NCBI RefSeq assembly: GCF_026870155.1
Contig: NZ_CP113975.1
Location: 310,001-374,000 of the forward strand
Source of the DNA: Flavobacterium marginilacus
GTDB taxonomy: Bacteria > Bacteroidota > Bacteroidia > Flavobacteriales > Flavobacteriaceae
DNA length: 64,000 nt
Direction: 5' to 3'
In this document: positions 8,681 to 17,472 of the stretch, in pieces
Position numbering within the stretch: the first letter of the stretch is position 1
How the letters are laid out: each line of letters opens with the position of its first letter
Made by a program: the position numbers and the translations under genes
Notes under the pieces: model-generated
Databases searched by the model: none
Seen by the model: the letters and a program-made list of their open reading frames with translations, nothing else
What the model was told of the DNA's origin: nothing

Positions 8681-9490
8681 TTAAGTTTCTATATAATTTT
8701 CATTTGCAAATTCACTAATTATAAAGTCAATATTGCTTTTGTATGACTTAGAAAAAGGAAGTTTTATCGTAGTTTTTTTTATATAACACAAAGAGTTTCC
8801 TGTATGGATTCTAGAAATAAAATTACGGTTTACTATATAACTATTATGGATTCGAACGAAAGGGTTTGTCAATACACTTTCAAAATGTTTCAGCGTTTTG
8901 AAAGCCGTTACCATTTCCCCATTTTTTAAATGGATATCTGTAGAATTATTATCGGCTTGAAAATAGCAGATTTCATCAGAATCAATGTATCTGTGATCGC
9001 CATATGATTTGACACATAAGATGAATGATTTTTTACTATTCCTAGATTCAATTTTTTCCAGATTCTGTTTTTCCTGAGAACTTGGGTTCTGAACAAGAAC
9101 TATTTCGTTTTCTGTGTTTATTTTATTCAGTTTATGAACCAATTTTACAAAATCAATTACTAATAATGGTTTTAATAAATAATCTACAACTTCATATTTT
9201 ATGCAGTCAAAAGCAAAATCCTTTTTCTTGGTTGTAATAACAATTTTTGGTAATTCTTTCAAATACATTAATAATCCGTTTATTAATTGTAATGATAAAT
9301 TACTGCTCTTGTCATTAGGATCTATTTCTAAAAATATGAGCCTTGGCATATGTTCTAGAATTAGATTCACGCCGTCTGCATAATTATCAGTGGAGGCAAG
9401 AAAACTTAATTCTGAAAATTCGCTGGCAATTGCCTTTGTTCTCAAAACGCTTTCCGGATCGTCATCAATAATAATGTAGGTGTAATTCAT
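8681..9490 (-). CDS. LytTR-family response regulator with altered phospho-acceptor
   Basis: This is a 269-residue regulator. Receiver-like residues 1-125 start 'YTYIIIDDDPESVL' and include 'IVITTKKKDFAFDCIKYEVVDYLLKPL'. At the place where LytTR receivers have 'FLDI' it reads 'LIFLEIDP', so Glu55 replaces the phosphorylated Asp. The C-terminal LytTR DNA-binding domain (~170-262) contains 'RYIDSDEICYFQADNNSTDIHLKNGEMV' and 'FVRIHNSYIVN'. No kinase gene is adjacent on this strand. The protein may be constitutively active or regulated by other means. Confidence 0.85.
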   Translation of the reverse strand: MNYTYIIIDDDPESVLRTKAIASEFSELSFLASTDNYADGVNLILEHMPRLIFLEIDPNDKSSNLSLQLINGLLMYLKELPKIVITTKKKDFAFDCIKYEVVDYLLKPLLVIDFVKLVHKLNKINTENEIVLVQNPSSQEKQNLEKIESRNSKKSFILCVKSYGDHRYIDSDEICYFQADNNSTDIHLKNGEMVTAFKTLKHFESVLTNPFVRIHNSYIVNRNFISRIHTGNSLCYIKKTTIKLPFSKSYKSNIDFIISEFANENYIET

Positions 9491-9937
9491 TCTTTGCGAC
9501 TTAATTTTAATACTTAATTTTATTCTTAATGATCGTGGTTTCTACATTAAAAGTGCAGGTTTCAAAAGAATAATTCAAATTTAAAAAATGATTATAATTG
9601 AAAAAGATAAAATAGAAACTATCAAAGTTATGATTTTTTTATTATAATTTGGTTCAAAATAATATAAATATTTTTCCTATATACCTGTTAATTAGGAATG
9701 TATGGTTTTATGAGTACTGTTAGTAAATTGTTCTAGTTTAATTTATTTTTAAATTTGTTTGTATTTTATTAAATAATTAAGCTTCTTTGTAAGAATTTTT
9801 AAATTAAAAAATAATAGTTTGTCTTTTTTGAAATTTTAATCAGCAAAAAGCGATTTTGACAAAAAATGTTTATTGCAAAAAGGCTGCGGTGAAATTAAGA
9901 TATAAAATTTACTAACAATCATTAATAAAAGTCACAT
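9491..9937. other. Gene-free AT-rich interval
   Basis: These are 447 bp of very AT-rich sequence between divergent genes. I see no ORF, strong hairpin or full TAnnTTTG promoter. It presumably holds the two divergent promoters. Confidence 0.5.
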
Positions 9938-10504
9938 ATGAATACTAAGATTTTAATTTTGCTGCTTTTGACAATAAGTTTCAGTGGTTACTGCCAGGAA
10001 AAAGAACCAGTTTCTTTTAATAGAAATGAATTAAAAATTAATGCCGTAATGTTAATTGCAGGTGCATTTGAGGTTACTTATGAGCGATTGCTGAATGATG
10101 AGTCCGGAGTGGGATTAGCTTTATTTACACGTTTTGATAAGGATATCGATGTTAAGTTTAGTGCTACGCCTTATTATCGATTTTATTTTGGAAAAAAACC
10201 TGCATCAGGATTTTTTGTTGAAGGATTTGGGATGCTTAATGCTTATGAGATGGAAGGTTATAATGTGTACGATTTTAGCACAGGAGTGTCTACGATGAGC
10301 TTCCCAGATAAGGTAGTTACTGATTTTGCTCTAGGATTTGGTTTAGGCGGTAAATGGGTGACTAAAAAAGGTTTTGTATTTGAACTAAATATAGGTGTTG
10401 GAAGAAATTTATTTAATAGTTCAAACGACAATAATGATGGTTATTATGATGATGATTATCAGATAGTAGGACGCGGTGGTTTTTCTATGGGATACCGATT
10501 TTAA
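9938..10504 (+). CDS. Outer-membrane beta-barrel-like secreted protein
   Basis: This 188-residue protein has a signal peptide (MNTKILILLLLTISFSGYC). It is followed by alternating amphipathic strands with aromatic ends ('FEVTYERLLNDESGVGLALFTRF', 'ATPYYRFYFGKKPASGFFVEGFG', 'FALGFGLGGKWVTKKGFVFELNIGVGR'). It ends in 'GGFSMGYRF', a C-terminal aromatic as in outer-membrane barrels. An acidic loop (NDNNDGYYDDDY) precedes the last strand. It resembles DUF3575-type barrels, but the role is unknown. It is a single gene followed by a terminator. Confidence 0.75.
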   Translation: MNTKILILLLLTISFSGYCQEKEPVSFNRNELKINAVMLIAGAFEVTYERLLNDESGVGLALFTRFDKDIDVKFSATPYYRFYFGKKPASGFFVEGFGMLNAYEMEGYNVYDFSTGVSTMSFPDKVVTDFALGFGLGGKWVTKKGFVFELNIGVGRNLFNSSNDNNDGYYDDDYQIVGRGGFSMGYRF

Positions 10505-10508
10505 TTAT

Positions 10509-10540
10509 AAAAAAAGCTTCTCGATTGAGAAGCTTTTTTT
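10509..10540. terminator. Terminator between the barrel gene and glyS
   Basis: AAAAAGCTTCTC, loop GATT, GAGAAGCTTTTT with flanking A and T tracts. It can serve both convergent genes. Confidence 0.9.
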
Positions 10541-10558
10541 TATCCTGATTTGATGTGA

Positions 10559-12097
10559 TTACATTTTCATTAACCAGTTTTTCATCGAAACTTCATTTTC
10601 GATAATTGATTTTAATTCAGAGATCGCTACGCGGTCTTGTTTCATTGTATCTCTATGGCGGATAGTAACAGTCTGATCTTCGATAGTCTGGTGATCTACT
10701 GTGATACAGAAAGGAGTTCCTAAAGCATCTTGTCTTCTGTAACGTCTTCCCACAGCATCTTTTTCATCATAAGACACATTGAAATCCCATTTTAAATCAT
10801 CGATGATTTTTTTGGAAATTTCAGGTAATCCGTCTCTTTTAATTAATGGCAAGACAGCTGCTTTTGTTGGAGCTAAAACTGCTGGTAATTTTAAAACTGT
10901 TCTAGTCGAACCGTCTTCCAATGTTTCTTCTTTTAATGAAGTAGAGAAAATCGCCAAGAACATTCTGTCCAGTCCTACCGAAGTTTCCACTACATAAGGA
11001 ACATAGTTTTCATTCAGTTCAGGGTCAAAATACTGAAGTTTTCTTCCTGAATATTGTTCATGCGCTTTTAAATCAAAATCTGTACGAGAGTGAATACCTT
11101 CTAATTCTTTGAAACCAAAAGGAAAATTAAATTCAATATCAGCTGCAGCGTTTGCATAGTGCGCTAATTTTTCGTGATCATGAAAACGATAGTTTTCTTT
11201 TCCTAAACCTAGGGATAAATGCCAGTTCAAACGAGTGGTTTTCCAGTGCTCGTACCATTGCATTTCTTCGCCTGGACGCACAAAAAACTGCATTTCCATT
11301 TGTTCAAACTCACGCATACGGAAGATGAACTGTCTTGCTACAATCTCGTTTCTAAACGCTTTTCCAGTCTGTGCAATTCCAAAAGGAACTTTCATACGGC
11401 CAGATTTTTGAACATTCAAGAAGTTTACAAAAATCCCCTGAGCCGTTTCCGGACGTAAATACAGATCCATTGCAGAATCTGCAGAAGCTCCTAATTTGGT
11501 TCCGAACATCAAGTTGAATTGCTTTACATCAGTCCAGTTTCTTGAACCGGTTTCAGGATCAGCAATCTCTAATTCTTCGATTAAAGCTTTTACATCCTGT
11601 AAATCTTCGCTCATACCTTTTGCAAGTCTTTCCAGAATTTCTTTTTTCTTAGAAAGATATTCTACAACACGTGCATTTGTGGTAATAAATTCCTGCTCAT
11701 TGAAAGCGTCTCCAAAACGAGCCTTTGCTTTTTCAATTTCTTTTACAGCCTTCTGATTTAACTTTTCAGCATAATCTTCGACTAAAGTATCAGCTCTATA
11801 TCTTTTTTTAGAATCTTTGTTGTCTATCAATGGGTCATTGAAAGCGTCCACGTGACCAGATGCCTTCCAAGTTGTTGGATGCATCAATATAGCCGCGTCC
11901 AGTCCTACGATGTTCTCATTCATTTGAACCATCGATTTCCACCAATATTCGCGTATATTCTTTTTTAATTCTACTCCGTTTTGTGCGTAGTCATATACTG
12001 CACTTAAACCATCGTACACTTCGCTTGACGGAAAAATAAATCCGTATTCTTTTGCATGCGAAACGACATTCTTAAATAAATCTTCTTGTTTTGCCAT
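10559..12097 (-). CDS. glyS: Glycyl-tRNA synthetase (single-chain, dimeric type)
   Basis: This is a 512-residue class II synthetase that charges tRNA-Gly. The family landmarks are 'FIFPSSEVYDGLSAVYDYAQNGVELK' and 'HPTTWKASGHVDAFNDPL' at the N terminus. Motif 2 is 'GKAFRNEIVARQFIFRMREFEQMEMQFF', motif 3 is 'VETSVGLDRMFLAIF', and the C-terminal anticodon-binding domain begins 'LPAVLAPTKAAVLPL'. On its strand a TATTTTTG -7 box (complement of 12105-12112) lies only a few bases before the ATG, so the transcript may be nearly leaderless. The gene is divergent from comF. Confidence 0.96.
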   Translation of the reverse strand: MAKQEDLFKNVVSHAKEYGFIFPSSEVYDGLSAVYDYAQNGVELKKNIREYWWKSMVQMNENIVGLDAAILMHPTTWKASGHVDAFNDPLIDNKDSKKRYRADTLVEDYAEKLNQKAVKEIEKAKARFGDAFNEQEFITTNARVVEYLSKKKEILERLAKGMSEDLQDVKALIEELEIADPETGSRNWTDVKQFNLMFGTKLGASADSAMDLYLRPETAQGIFVNFLNVQKSGRMKVPFGIAQTGKAFRNEIVARQFIFRMREFEQMEMQFFVRPGEEMQWYEHWKTTRLNWHLSLGLGKENYRFHDHEKLAHYANAAADIEFNFPFGFKELEGIHSRTDFDLKAHEQYSGRKLQYFDPELNENYVPYVVETSVGLDRMFLAIFSTSLKEETLEDGSTRTVLKLPAVLAPTKAAVLPLIKRDGLPEISKKIIDDLKWDFNVSYDEKDAVGRRYRRQDALGTPFCITVDHQTIEDQTVTIRHRDTMKQDRVAISELKSIIENEVSMKNWLMKM

Positions 12098-12193
12098 AGT
12101 GGTGCAAAAATATAAAAAGGGAAATTAAAAAAAGAAAAAAAATGAAGTTTGAAGAGGAGGTTTTCTTATTTTTATGGATAAATCAATTTTTTT

Positions 12194-12877
12194 ATGTTTA
12201 ATTCCCTGATAAATTTGTTTTTCCCAAAGGTTTGTGCTGGCTGTAAATCATTTATAGGCGGTAACGAATACATAATCTGTACGTCCTGCCGGCATGAACT
12301 GCCCGTAACGAATCATCATTTGAATCCTGAAAATGAGGCTTTTAAAAAGTTTTATGGCAGGGTAGCGGTCGAACATGTTTCAGCATTTTTATTTTTTCAT
12401 AAAAAAGGAATGGTTCAGGAAATGATTCACGGTTTGAAATACAAAGGTCATGAAGAAATTGGTACTTTTTTGGGCGAATGGTACGCATCCGATTTGAAAG
12501 ACAATTCTATAATGAATAATGTAGATGCTATTATTCCTGTGCCATTGCATAAAAAGAGAATGAAAGAACGGGGTTATAATCAGGTTACAAATTTTGGGAT
12601 GGCTTTGTCCGAAAATTTTAAAATTCCACTGAATGATTCCATTTTAAAGCGGAAAGTATATTCTAAAACGCAATCAAAGAAAAGTTTTTTGGGAAGAACT
12701 GAAGGGATTGAAACTATTTTTGATGTTACTTTTTCAGAAAAAGATGCTAATAAACATTATCTTTTAATTGATGATGTTTTGACCACCGGATCCACTCTTG
12801 AGGCCTGTTCGAAAGCGTTATTAAAAATTCCTGGAGCCAAGATTAGCATTGTTTGTATGGCGATGGCACATTCCTGA
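12194..12877 (+). CDS. comF: ComF-family amidophosphoribosyltransferase-like protein
   Basis: This is 227 residues. The N-terminal zinc-ribbon-like part has 'CAGCKSFIGGNEYIICTSCR' (two CxxC pairs), and the middle has 'YKGHEEIGTFLGEWY'. The phosphoribosyltransferase core has 'VDAIIPVPLHKKRMKERGYNQ', 'TQSKKSFLGR' and the PRPP loop 'HYLLIDDVLTTGSTLEAC'. ComF proteins assist DNA uptake in competent bacteria and are widespread in other bacteria. The substrate is unsettled. It is monocistronic and divergent from glyS. Confidence 0.9.
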   Translation: MFNSLINLFFPKVCAGCKSFIGGNEYIICTSCRHELPVTNHHLNPENEAFKKFYGRVAVEHVSAFLFFHKKGMVQEMIHGLKYKGHEEIGTFLGEWYASDLKDNSIMNNVDAIIPVPLHKKRMKERGYNQVTNFGMALSENFKIPLNDSILKRKVYSKTQSKKSFLGRTEGIETIFDVTFSEKDANKHYLLIDDVLTTGSTLEACSKALLKIPGAKISIVCMAMAHS

Positions 12878-12885
12878 TTTCGTTT

Positions 12886-12976
12886 ATCCTAACAGGTTTT
12901 TTCAACCTGTTAGGTATTTTATTTATCCCGAGATGAATAAATTCATACCTAACAGGTCTCCAAGACCTGATTAGGA
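12886..12976. repeat. Paired palindromic (REP-like) repeats CCTAACAGGT
   Basis: Two hairpins share the arm CCTAACAGGT. The first is at about 12888-12915 (CTAACAGG..CCTGTTAG) and the second at about 12946-12975 (CCTAACAGGTCT..AGACCTGATTAGG). The inner arms can also pair across the spacer (TTAGGTAT with ATACCTAA). The sequence resembles dispersed palindromes I associate with flavobacterial genomes. It may double as the comF terminator. Confidence 0.6.
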
Positions 12977-13004
12977 CAAATTGTTGACAGTCCCAATTCT
13001 AAAA

Positions 13005-15266
13005 TTATTTCTGAACATAGGTTCTGAAATACCCGCATTCGTTGATGATTTCTTTATAATATTTGGTTTTTGAATAATTAGCTTTCAGATTTTTGAAACC
13101 CTGCCAAGCGATAAAATTAGTCTTGTCGTCCTGAATATCCCAAGTCGATAAATTGAGCGAATAGTATTTTTTGTTATAATAATCGTTGCGTTCGCATTTG
13201 GCAATCATATATTGAGTTTTGGCTTTTTGTTCGTTGTTTTTGGACGATGCAAATGCTTTTTGATAGTAGGCTTTCGCCAAAGAACAGTCGGTAATCATTT
13301 TCATAATTGGCTCTCTGAAAAAATCAGGGGTTGAACCGTATCCTGCAATATTTCCTTCATAGAATATACGTCCGTTGCCAAAATGCGTAATGTTGTAAAA
13401 AGCATTTCCGAGTATACCACTGTTGCTGTAGACATCGGTTTGTTTGTCAATATTATCCTGTAATTTTTGAATAATCATAAGAAAATCAAGCATGGTGTAT
13501 TTCTTTTTCTGCGGCGCTTGATGGTCGCAGTCATGACAGTCTTTGATGTTTCCGAGGAATGGATTGCCATAAAAAACTGTGTTTTGCAGCTTATCCGATT
13601 GTTTCATGAAAGCGATAGCCTCAGGAATTTTGTTATTGAAAGTGGCTTTTACCGCTTGAAAATAGTTGATGTCATCCAGTTTTAAGGAATAGATAGAAGC
13701 ACCAATTTTTTCGATTTCGGTTTTGTTGTTTTTTGACAAAAAAGCCTTCATATCGAGCAGCTGTTTTTCATTATCATAAAAACCAGAATCATGGTTGAAA
13801 ATTTCTGCCATTACCGTATTTTTTTGCGCGCGGTATAATGCAGCCAAATAGTTTTGGCTCCAAGCCGTAGCATTTTCATAACGGAAATTATCAATAGGAT
13901 TTTTGGGCAGTTCTAAATATAACCAAGACAGATCGGCAAGGATTGTTTTTTCGTTTTCGGGAGTTAACTTGTCTATTTTGCTGAGATTATTTACTAATCG
14001 CAATAAGCGGATCTGACTGATTGCTAAAGGTGTTTTTGGCATTTTGTTTTCGGCATCATCAAAATCTTTGTCGGCTTGTTTGAAATTTCCATTTAGAGTT
14101 TCTAGGTAACCAGCAGCAATATTCCATAAATAGGGCTGTGAAGTTTTGTTGGACTGTGCAATTTTGGTAACCAAATCAATAGTCGATTTGCGTATGCTGT
14201 CTTTAGTTCTTTTTTTGTTTTCAAGAACGGTTTTGTCTTTGAAAGATTTATCTATTTTGTTTTCCTGATTGTTGATTAATCGGGTCAATAAATAATCGAT
14301 ATGCAGACTTTTTGGCTGTAGTTTATAGATTTCGGCAATGGCTTTTTCTTCGTCATTATAATAACCTTGAATCGCCCAAAGAGCGGCTTTTTCTTCATCG
14401 TTTTTGGTCATAGACAGCGATTGTTTCCAGTCTTTTTCCTCCTTAGGATGAAAACAATAGGCCGAAACCACACGCATTGCAGGACATTTGTCGAATACTT
14501 TGCTGTACAGATAATTGGATTTGGCATAATTTTTCTGCCTGTATTCAATTCCGGCCAAATAGGCTAATGCTCTGTAATACAAAGTGTTTTTTGGTGTGGA
14601 TTTTTCAGTCTGGTTAAAGAAAGCAATTCCGTTTGCCGGTTTGTCGCTGTAAAAATCTGCTTTTATAGTCAAAAACCAATATCTGTTTTTTATAAAAGGA
14701 TCTTTAGAGTCGCTGTATTTCTGTTCCAATGTTTTGATCCATCTGGGATCGGATATGACTTGGTTTTTTATAGTCTCGTCATAACTCCACGAATCGAATC
14801 GCTGAGTAGAATAAGTTTCAACTGTTTGGGCATCATTTAAAAAGAATAGAAAATCCTTGGTTTTGACATCATCCAGCTTTATTTTTTTGTTCCATTTTTC
14901 AGATGTTTTATTCGGCTTTCCTTTTTTGTAATACATATATAAATTGGAAACATCGGCACTGCTGGAATCGGTCAGGAAAAAGGTTAAGTCTTTTTCGTTG
15001 ATTCGGTCTTCCAGATATGCTGACCAGTCTTTGATATTTTCGCTGTTAAATCTGGTAAGATGTTCGGTGTCGAAACCTATTCCGTAAAAGACATCGGAAG
15101 ATAAAAACAAAGGAGAATAGGACTTATCCACAAAAGTTTCGGGAGTGAAATTGGAGTCAAACGACCAGCCCCAATCACCATCCGAACAGGCATAAATAGT
15201 TCCGTAAACTAAAAGTATCAGAGCGCTAAAAGCAACTAGTAATTTCTTTAAAAATGGCTGTATCAT
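13005..15266 (-). CDS. Large secreted or lipoprotein-like protein of unknown function
   Basis: This 753-residue protein has an N-terminal hydrophobic leader (KKLLVAFSALILLVYGTIYAC) ending in a possible lipobox Cys. The body is helical and tetratricopeptide-like in places ('YRALAYLAGIEYRQKNYAKSNYLYSKVFDKCP', 'CSLAKAYYQKAFASSKNNEQKAKTQYMIAKCERNDYY'). I do not recognise a named family. Its start overlaps the end of the upstream lipoprotein gene by 41 bp. This ties it into an operon with the enoyl-CoA hydratase-like, small membrane and lipoprotein genes. Confidence 0.7.
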   Translation of the reverse strand: MIQPFLKKLLVAFSALILLVYGTIYACSDGDWGWSFDSNFTPETFVDKSYSPLFLSSDVFYGIGFDTEHLTRFNSENIKDWSAYLEDRINEKDLTFFLTDSSSADVSNLYMYYKKGKPNKTSEKWNKKIKLDDVKTKDFLFFLNDAQTVETYSTQRFDSWSYDETIKNQVISDPRWIKTLEQKYSDSKDPFIKNRYWFLTIKADFYSDKPANGIAFFNQTEKSTPKNTLYYRALAYLAGIEYRQKNYAKSNYLYSKVFDKCPAMRVVSAYCFHPKEEKDWKQSLSMTKNDEEKAALWAIQGYYNDEEKAIAEIYKLQPKSLHIDYLLTRLINNQENKIDKSFKDKTVLENKKRTKDSIRKSTIDLVTKIAQSNKTSQPYLWNIAAGYLETLNGNFKQADKDFDDAENKMPKTPLAISQIRLLRLVNNLSKIDKLTPENEKTILADLSWLYLELPKNPIDNFRYENATAWSQNYLAALYRAQKNTVMAEIFNHDSGFYDNEKQLLDMKAFLSKNNKTEIEKIGASIYSLKLDDINYFQAVKATFNNKIPEAIAFMKQSDKLQNTVFYGNPFLGNIKDCHDCDHQAPQKKKYTMLDFLMIIQKLQDNIDKQTDVYSNSGILGNAFYNITHFGNGRIFYEGNIAGYGSTPDFFREPIMKMITDCSLAKAYYQKAFASSKNNEQKAKTQYMIAKCERNDYYNKKYYSLNLSTWDIQDDKTNFIAWQGFKNLKANYSKTKYYKEIINECGYFRTYVQK

Positions 15267-16230
15267 AGTTTTTTAAATTGAATTCGTCTAAATCATAAAA
15301 GATTATTTCCTTCGGATTTTGAATTGTATTTTCTTCAAGATCATCTGCTATTTCAAACAGATCATCTTTGGATATGGATTCTATTTTTAACTGGTCGTTT
15401 TCCTTGTAAAAAACACCTTCTGCAAAAGCGGATTTTTTTACGGTAAACCAATTCTCTTTTGTAAGAACAAAACTATTGTTATTTTTTAATTTATCGACAT
15501 CAATTTTGTTTCTGAGACCAATTATTTTTCCGTCCCGAATGTGAATTCCCCAAGAATAAATTGGCAGTGCAATGTTTATTGGCAATGGATAATTTTGCAG
15601 ACTTGATAAATAGCGTTTGGCTATGTTTCTGTCGTAGATCGAATTCAGTGAATCAGAGGCAATTTTACCCATATTGTAATACATCAAAACGCCTCGGTCC
15701 ACGTTTGGTATTTTTGTTTTTTCGAAATATTTTATCTGATGTAAGCGTATGGTGGCTGAGAGTTTTTTATTGGAAACTTTTTTGAAAGCTTCTATAAACC
15801 GTAAATAATTGTCTTTGCTTTCCAGTGTCCAGTCGCAGTCAATCTGGATTTCCTGAACTGAAATATTGTTTCTGGAATTAATCTGTTTTATGAAACTGTC
15901 TGTTTTTTGAGCCAAATCAATCACGTTTAAATTCTTGTCCAGCATCACCTTATTTTTGATGTAAACCACTGGAATAATTTCAAAACCTGAAGCTGAATCC
16001 TCAAAACGAATTGGAGTTCTAGGAAACGGTTTTTGGCTTTGTCCGATCAAATCAATATCAAAATATCGGATATACAGTCTTCTGACTTGATTTTCGGTCA
16101 GTGTGCTTTTTTCCTTTGGCGAAAGCCTGAAAATAGTTTTCCAATAATAAAAAGAAACCGCTGGCTGTTCCTGTTGCCGGCAGGAAATAAAGAAACAGAA
16201 GATTATGCCAAAAAGAATTGTTTTTTTCAA
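15226..16230 (-). CDS. Lipoprotein of unknown function, TIM-barrel-like
   Basis: This is about 334 residues from a TTG start at 16230, giving LKKTILFGIIFCFFISC, a clean lipoprotein signal with lipobox Cys. The longer frame from 16332 overlaps the small membrane gene and is unlikely. Alternating strands and helices ('VQEIQIDCDWTLESKDNYLRF', 'GVLMYYNMGKI', 'INIALPIYSWGIHI') suggest a glycosyl-hydrolase-like barrel, without a named family I can assign. The 3' end overlaps the 753-residue gene by 41 bp. The two products probably act together in the envelope. Confidence 0.65.
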   Translation of the reverse strand: MKKTILFGIIFCFFISCRQQEQPAVSFYYWKTIFRLSPKEKSTLTENQVRRLYIRYFDIDLIGQSQKPFPRTPIRFEDSASGFEIIPVVYIKNKVMLDKNLNVIDLAQKTDSFIKQINSRNNISVQEIQIDCDWTLESKDNYLRFIEAFKKVSNKKLSATIRLHQIKYFEKTKIPNVDRGVLMYYNMGKIASDSLNSIYDRNIAKRYLSSLQNYPLPINIALPIYSWGIHIRDGKIIGLRNKIDVDKLKNNNSFVLTKENWFTVKKSAFAEGVFYKENDQLKIESISKDDLFEIADDLEENTIQNPKEIIFYDLDEFNLKNYDTAIFKEITSCF

Positions 16231-16252
16231 AAGAGAAGCGGTTTGAAATGAA

Positions 16253-16423
16253 TTACTCTTTTCTGTTTTTGGCCCGATGATAAGTCCAATAAGCCAATAA
16301 AACCAATACGACAAACGGCAGATATGAGCCAATAAGAACGCCTATCTGATAGCCGGAATCTGGAGCATTTTTAATCTTTTCTTCAACATTTACTTTCTGA
16401 AGCAATAGAATTACAGCTGTCAT
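16253..16423 (-). CDS. Small single-span membrane protein (56 aa)
   Basis: The ATG at 16423 follows the stop of the hydratase-like gene by 2 bp. The frame reads MTAVILLLQKVNVEEKI, then a 20-residue hydrophobic span ending 'VVLVLLAYWTYHRAKNRKE', then a stop at 16253. The lipoprotein gene begins 22 bp later. The tight spacing on both sides and the clear transmembrane segment with a positive tail argue that it is a real gene. Function is unknown, possibly an anchor or partner for the lipoprotein. Confidence 0.6.
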   Translation of the reverse strand: MTAVILLLQKVNVEEKIKNAPDSGYQIGVLIGSYLPFVVLVLLAYWTYHRAKNRKE

Positions 16424-16425
16424 TT

Positions 16426-17184
16426 TTATTTAATTAAAGCATTTTTTGTAAAATCAGAAAGTACTAATCTGCCGGAAATTGCAGCTCTTTCTTTTAATAA
16501 TTTGTTCCAATGTGCTGTTCCTTCCCAAAATATTTTTTTCATTTCAGAAAGTGCTTCAGGATTGTAACCCGCGAGTTTTTTGGAGAAAACATCAACTTCC
16601 AAATCAAGTTCTTCTTTTGTTTCCAGAACTTTAGAATATAATCCTTTTTGTAAAGCCCAAGTCGCCGTTTTCCATTCGTGAGTAGCCAAAGTCATTTCGG
16701 ACATCGCCGTTTTTCCTATCTTTCTGCTTACGGCAGGTTCAATCACAAAAGGACCGATTCCAATAGCCAGTTCTGATAATTTAATACTGCTTTCCAGATT
16801 AGCCAAAGCATAATCGCAGGCTGCAATAATACCAACGCCTCCGCCAACAGCTTTCCCTTGAATGCGTCCTATAATTATTTTTTTGCAGGAACGCATCGCA
16901 TTAATCAGATTGGCAAAACCCGAAAAAAATCGGGTTCCTTCTTCAAGGGTGCTTACCGCCAGTAATTCATCAAAAGAAGCTCCTGCACAAAAAGTGCTTG
17001 TTCCTTCACTCTTTAAAACAATCACAGAAACATCCTCGTTGCTGCTCAAATAAATAAGTTCATTGGTCAATCTGTCAAGTAAAATTCTTGGAAAAGAATT
17101 ACTCGCTGGATGCCCAAACTGCACTGTAGCTATTTTGTTTTCAATCGAAGTTAAAAGTGTTCCGTTTTTATCAGATGCAAGCAT
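16426..17184 (-). CDS. Enoyl-CoA hydratase/isomerase (crotonase) family protein
   Basis: This 252-residue protein has the crotonase fold. 'STFCAGASFDELLA' supplies the first oxyanion-hole strand, 'RIQGKAVGGGVGIIAACDYALA' the second, and 'KLSELAIGIGPFVIEPAVSRKIG' the third conserved block. Members hydrate, isomerise or cleave acyl-CoA thioesters. It most resembles methylglutaconyl-CoA hydratase-like proteins, but the substrate cannot be fixed from sequence. It heads the operon with the small membrane, lipoprotein and 753-residue genes, although its cytoplasmic chemistry is not obviously linked to them. Confidence 0.85.
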   Translation of the reverse strand: MLASDKNGTLLTSIENKIATVQFGHPASNSFPRILLDRLTNELIYLSSNEDVSVIVLKSEGTSTFCAGASFDELLAVSTLEEGTRFFSGFANLINAMRSCKKIIIGRIQGKAVGGGVGIIAACDYALANLESSIKLSELAIGIGPFVIEPAVSRKIGKTAMSEMTLATHEWKTATWALQKGLYSKVLETKEELDLEVDVFSKKLAGYNPEALSEMKKIFWEGTAHWNKLLKERAAISGRLVLSDFTKNALIK

Positions 17185-17267
17185 AAGCCGTATTTTGATG
17201 TAAAGTTAAAAAAGTAACCGAAGTAAAATGGTATTATTTTTGGATTTCAAGAATAGTCTTTTTGAAA

Positions 17268-17300
17268 TTTGCATATTCTTATTTTTATATGTTATATTTG
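17268..17300 (+). promoter_or_regulatory. tRNA-Ala promoter
   Basis: TTTG at 17268-17271 and TATATTTG at 17293-17300 are separated by 21 bp. This matches the Bacteroidota -33/-7 pattern, 12 bp before the tRNA. Confidence 0.7.
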
Positions 17301-17312
17301 CGCCATCATACT

Positions 17313-17389
17313 GGGGGATTAGCTCATTTGGCTAGAGCGCTTGCCTGGCAGGCAAGAGGTGGTCGGTTCGAATCCGATATTCTCCACCA
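17313..17389 (+). tRNA. tRNA-Ala (anticodon GGC)
   Basis: A full cloverleaf with encoded CCA is present. Acceptor GGGGGAT pairs with ATTCTCC (with G-T pairs). The D arm is GCTC/GAGC. Anticodon stem CTTGC/GCAAG encloses loop CTGGCAG, so the anticodon is GGC and reads GCC/GCU. The T arm is GTCGG-TTCGAAT-CCGAT. The 3' half from 17345 is the integration site of the downstream island, which restores the tRNA sequence on this side. The terminator that now follows belongs to the island. Confidence 0.95.
17345..17387 (+). repeat. attL: 43 bp direct repeat within tRNA-Ala
   Basis: Begins CTGGCAGGCAAGAGG and ends ATTCTCCAC. It is identical base for base to 44635-44677, while flanking bases differ (C versus A before, C versus A after). 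It covers the anticodon loop to the acceptor end. Confidence 0.92.
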
Positions 17390-17397
17390 GTAAAATC

Positions 17398-17426
17398 AAG
17401 CCTTACGGAAATGTAAGGCTTTTTTA
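17398..17426 (+). terminator. Island-borne terminator now serving tRNA-Ala
   Basis: AAGCCTTAC, loop GGAAAT, GTAAGGCTT then TTTTATTTT. It lies just inside the island, so the tRNA uses a terminator brought by the element. Confidence 0.85.
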
Positions 17427-17434
17427 TTTTATCT

Positions 17435-17462
17435 AAGTGTACTTTTAGAGTGTACTTTTAGA
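17435..17462 (+). repeat. Tandem candidate integrase arm sites, left end
   Basis: AAGTGTACTTTTAGA (17435-17449) and GAGTGTACTTTTAGA (17448-17462) occur 13 bp apart. A related inverted copy lies near the right end and another upstream of the integrase. The pattern fits arm-type binding sites of a tyrosine integrase. Confidence 0.5.
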
Positions 17463-17472
17463 AAAATCAGTT

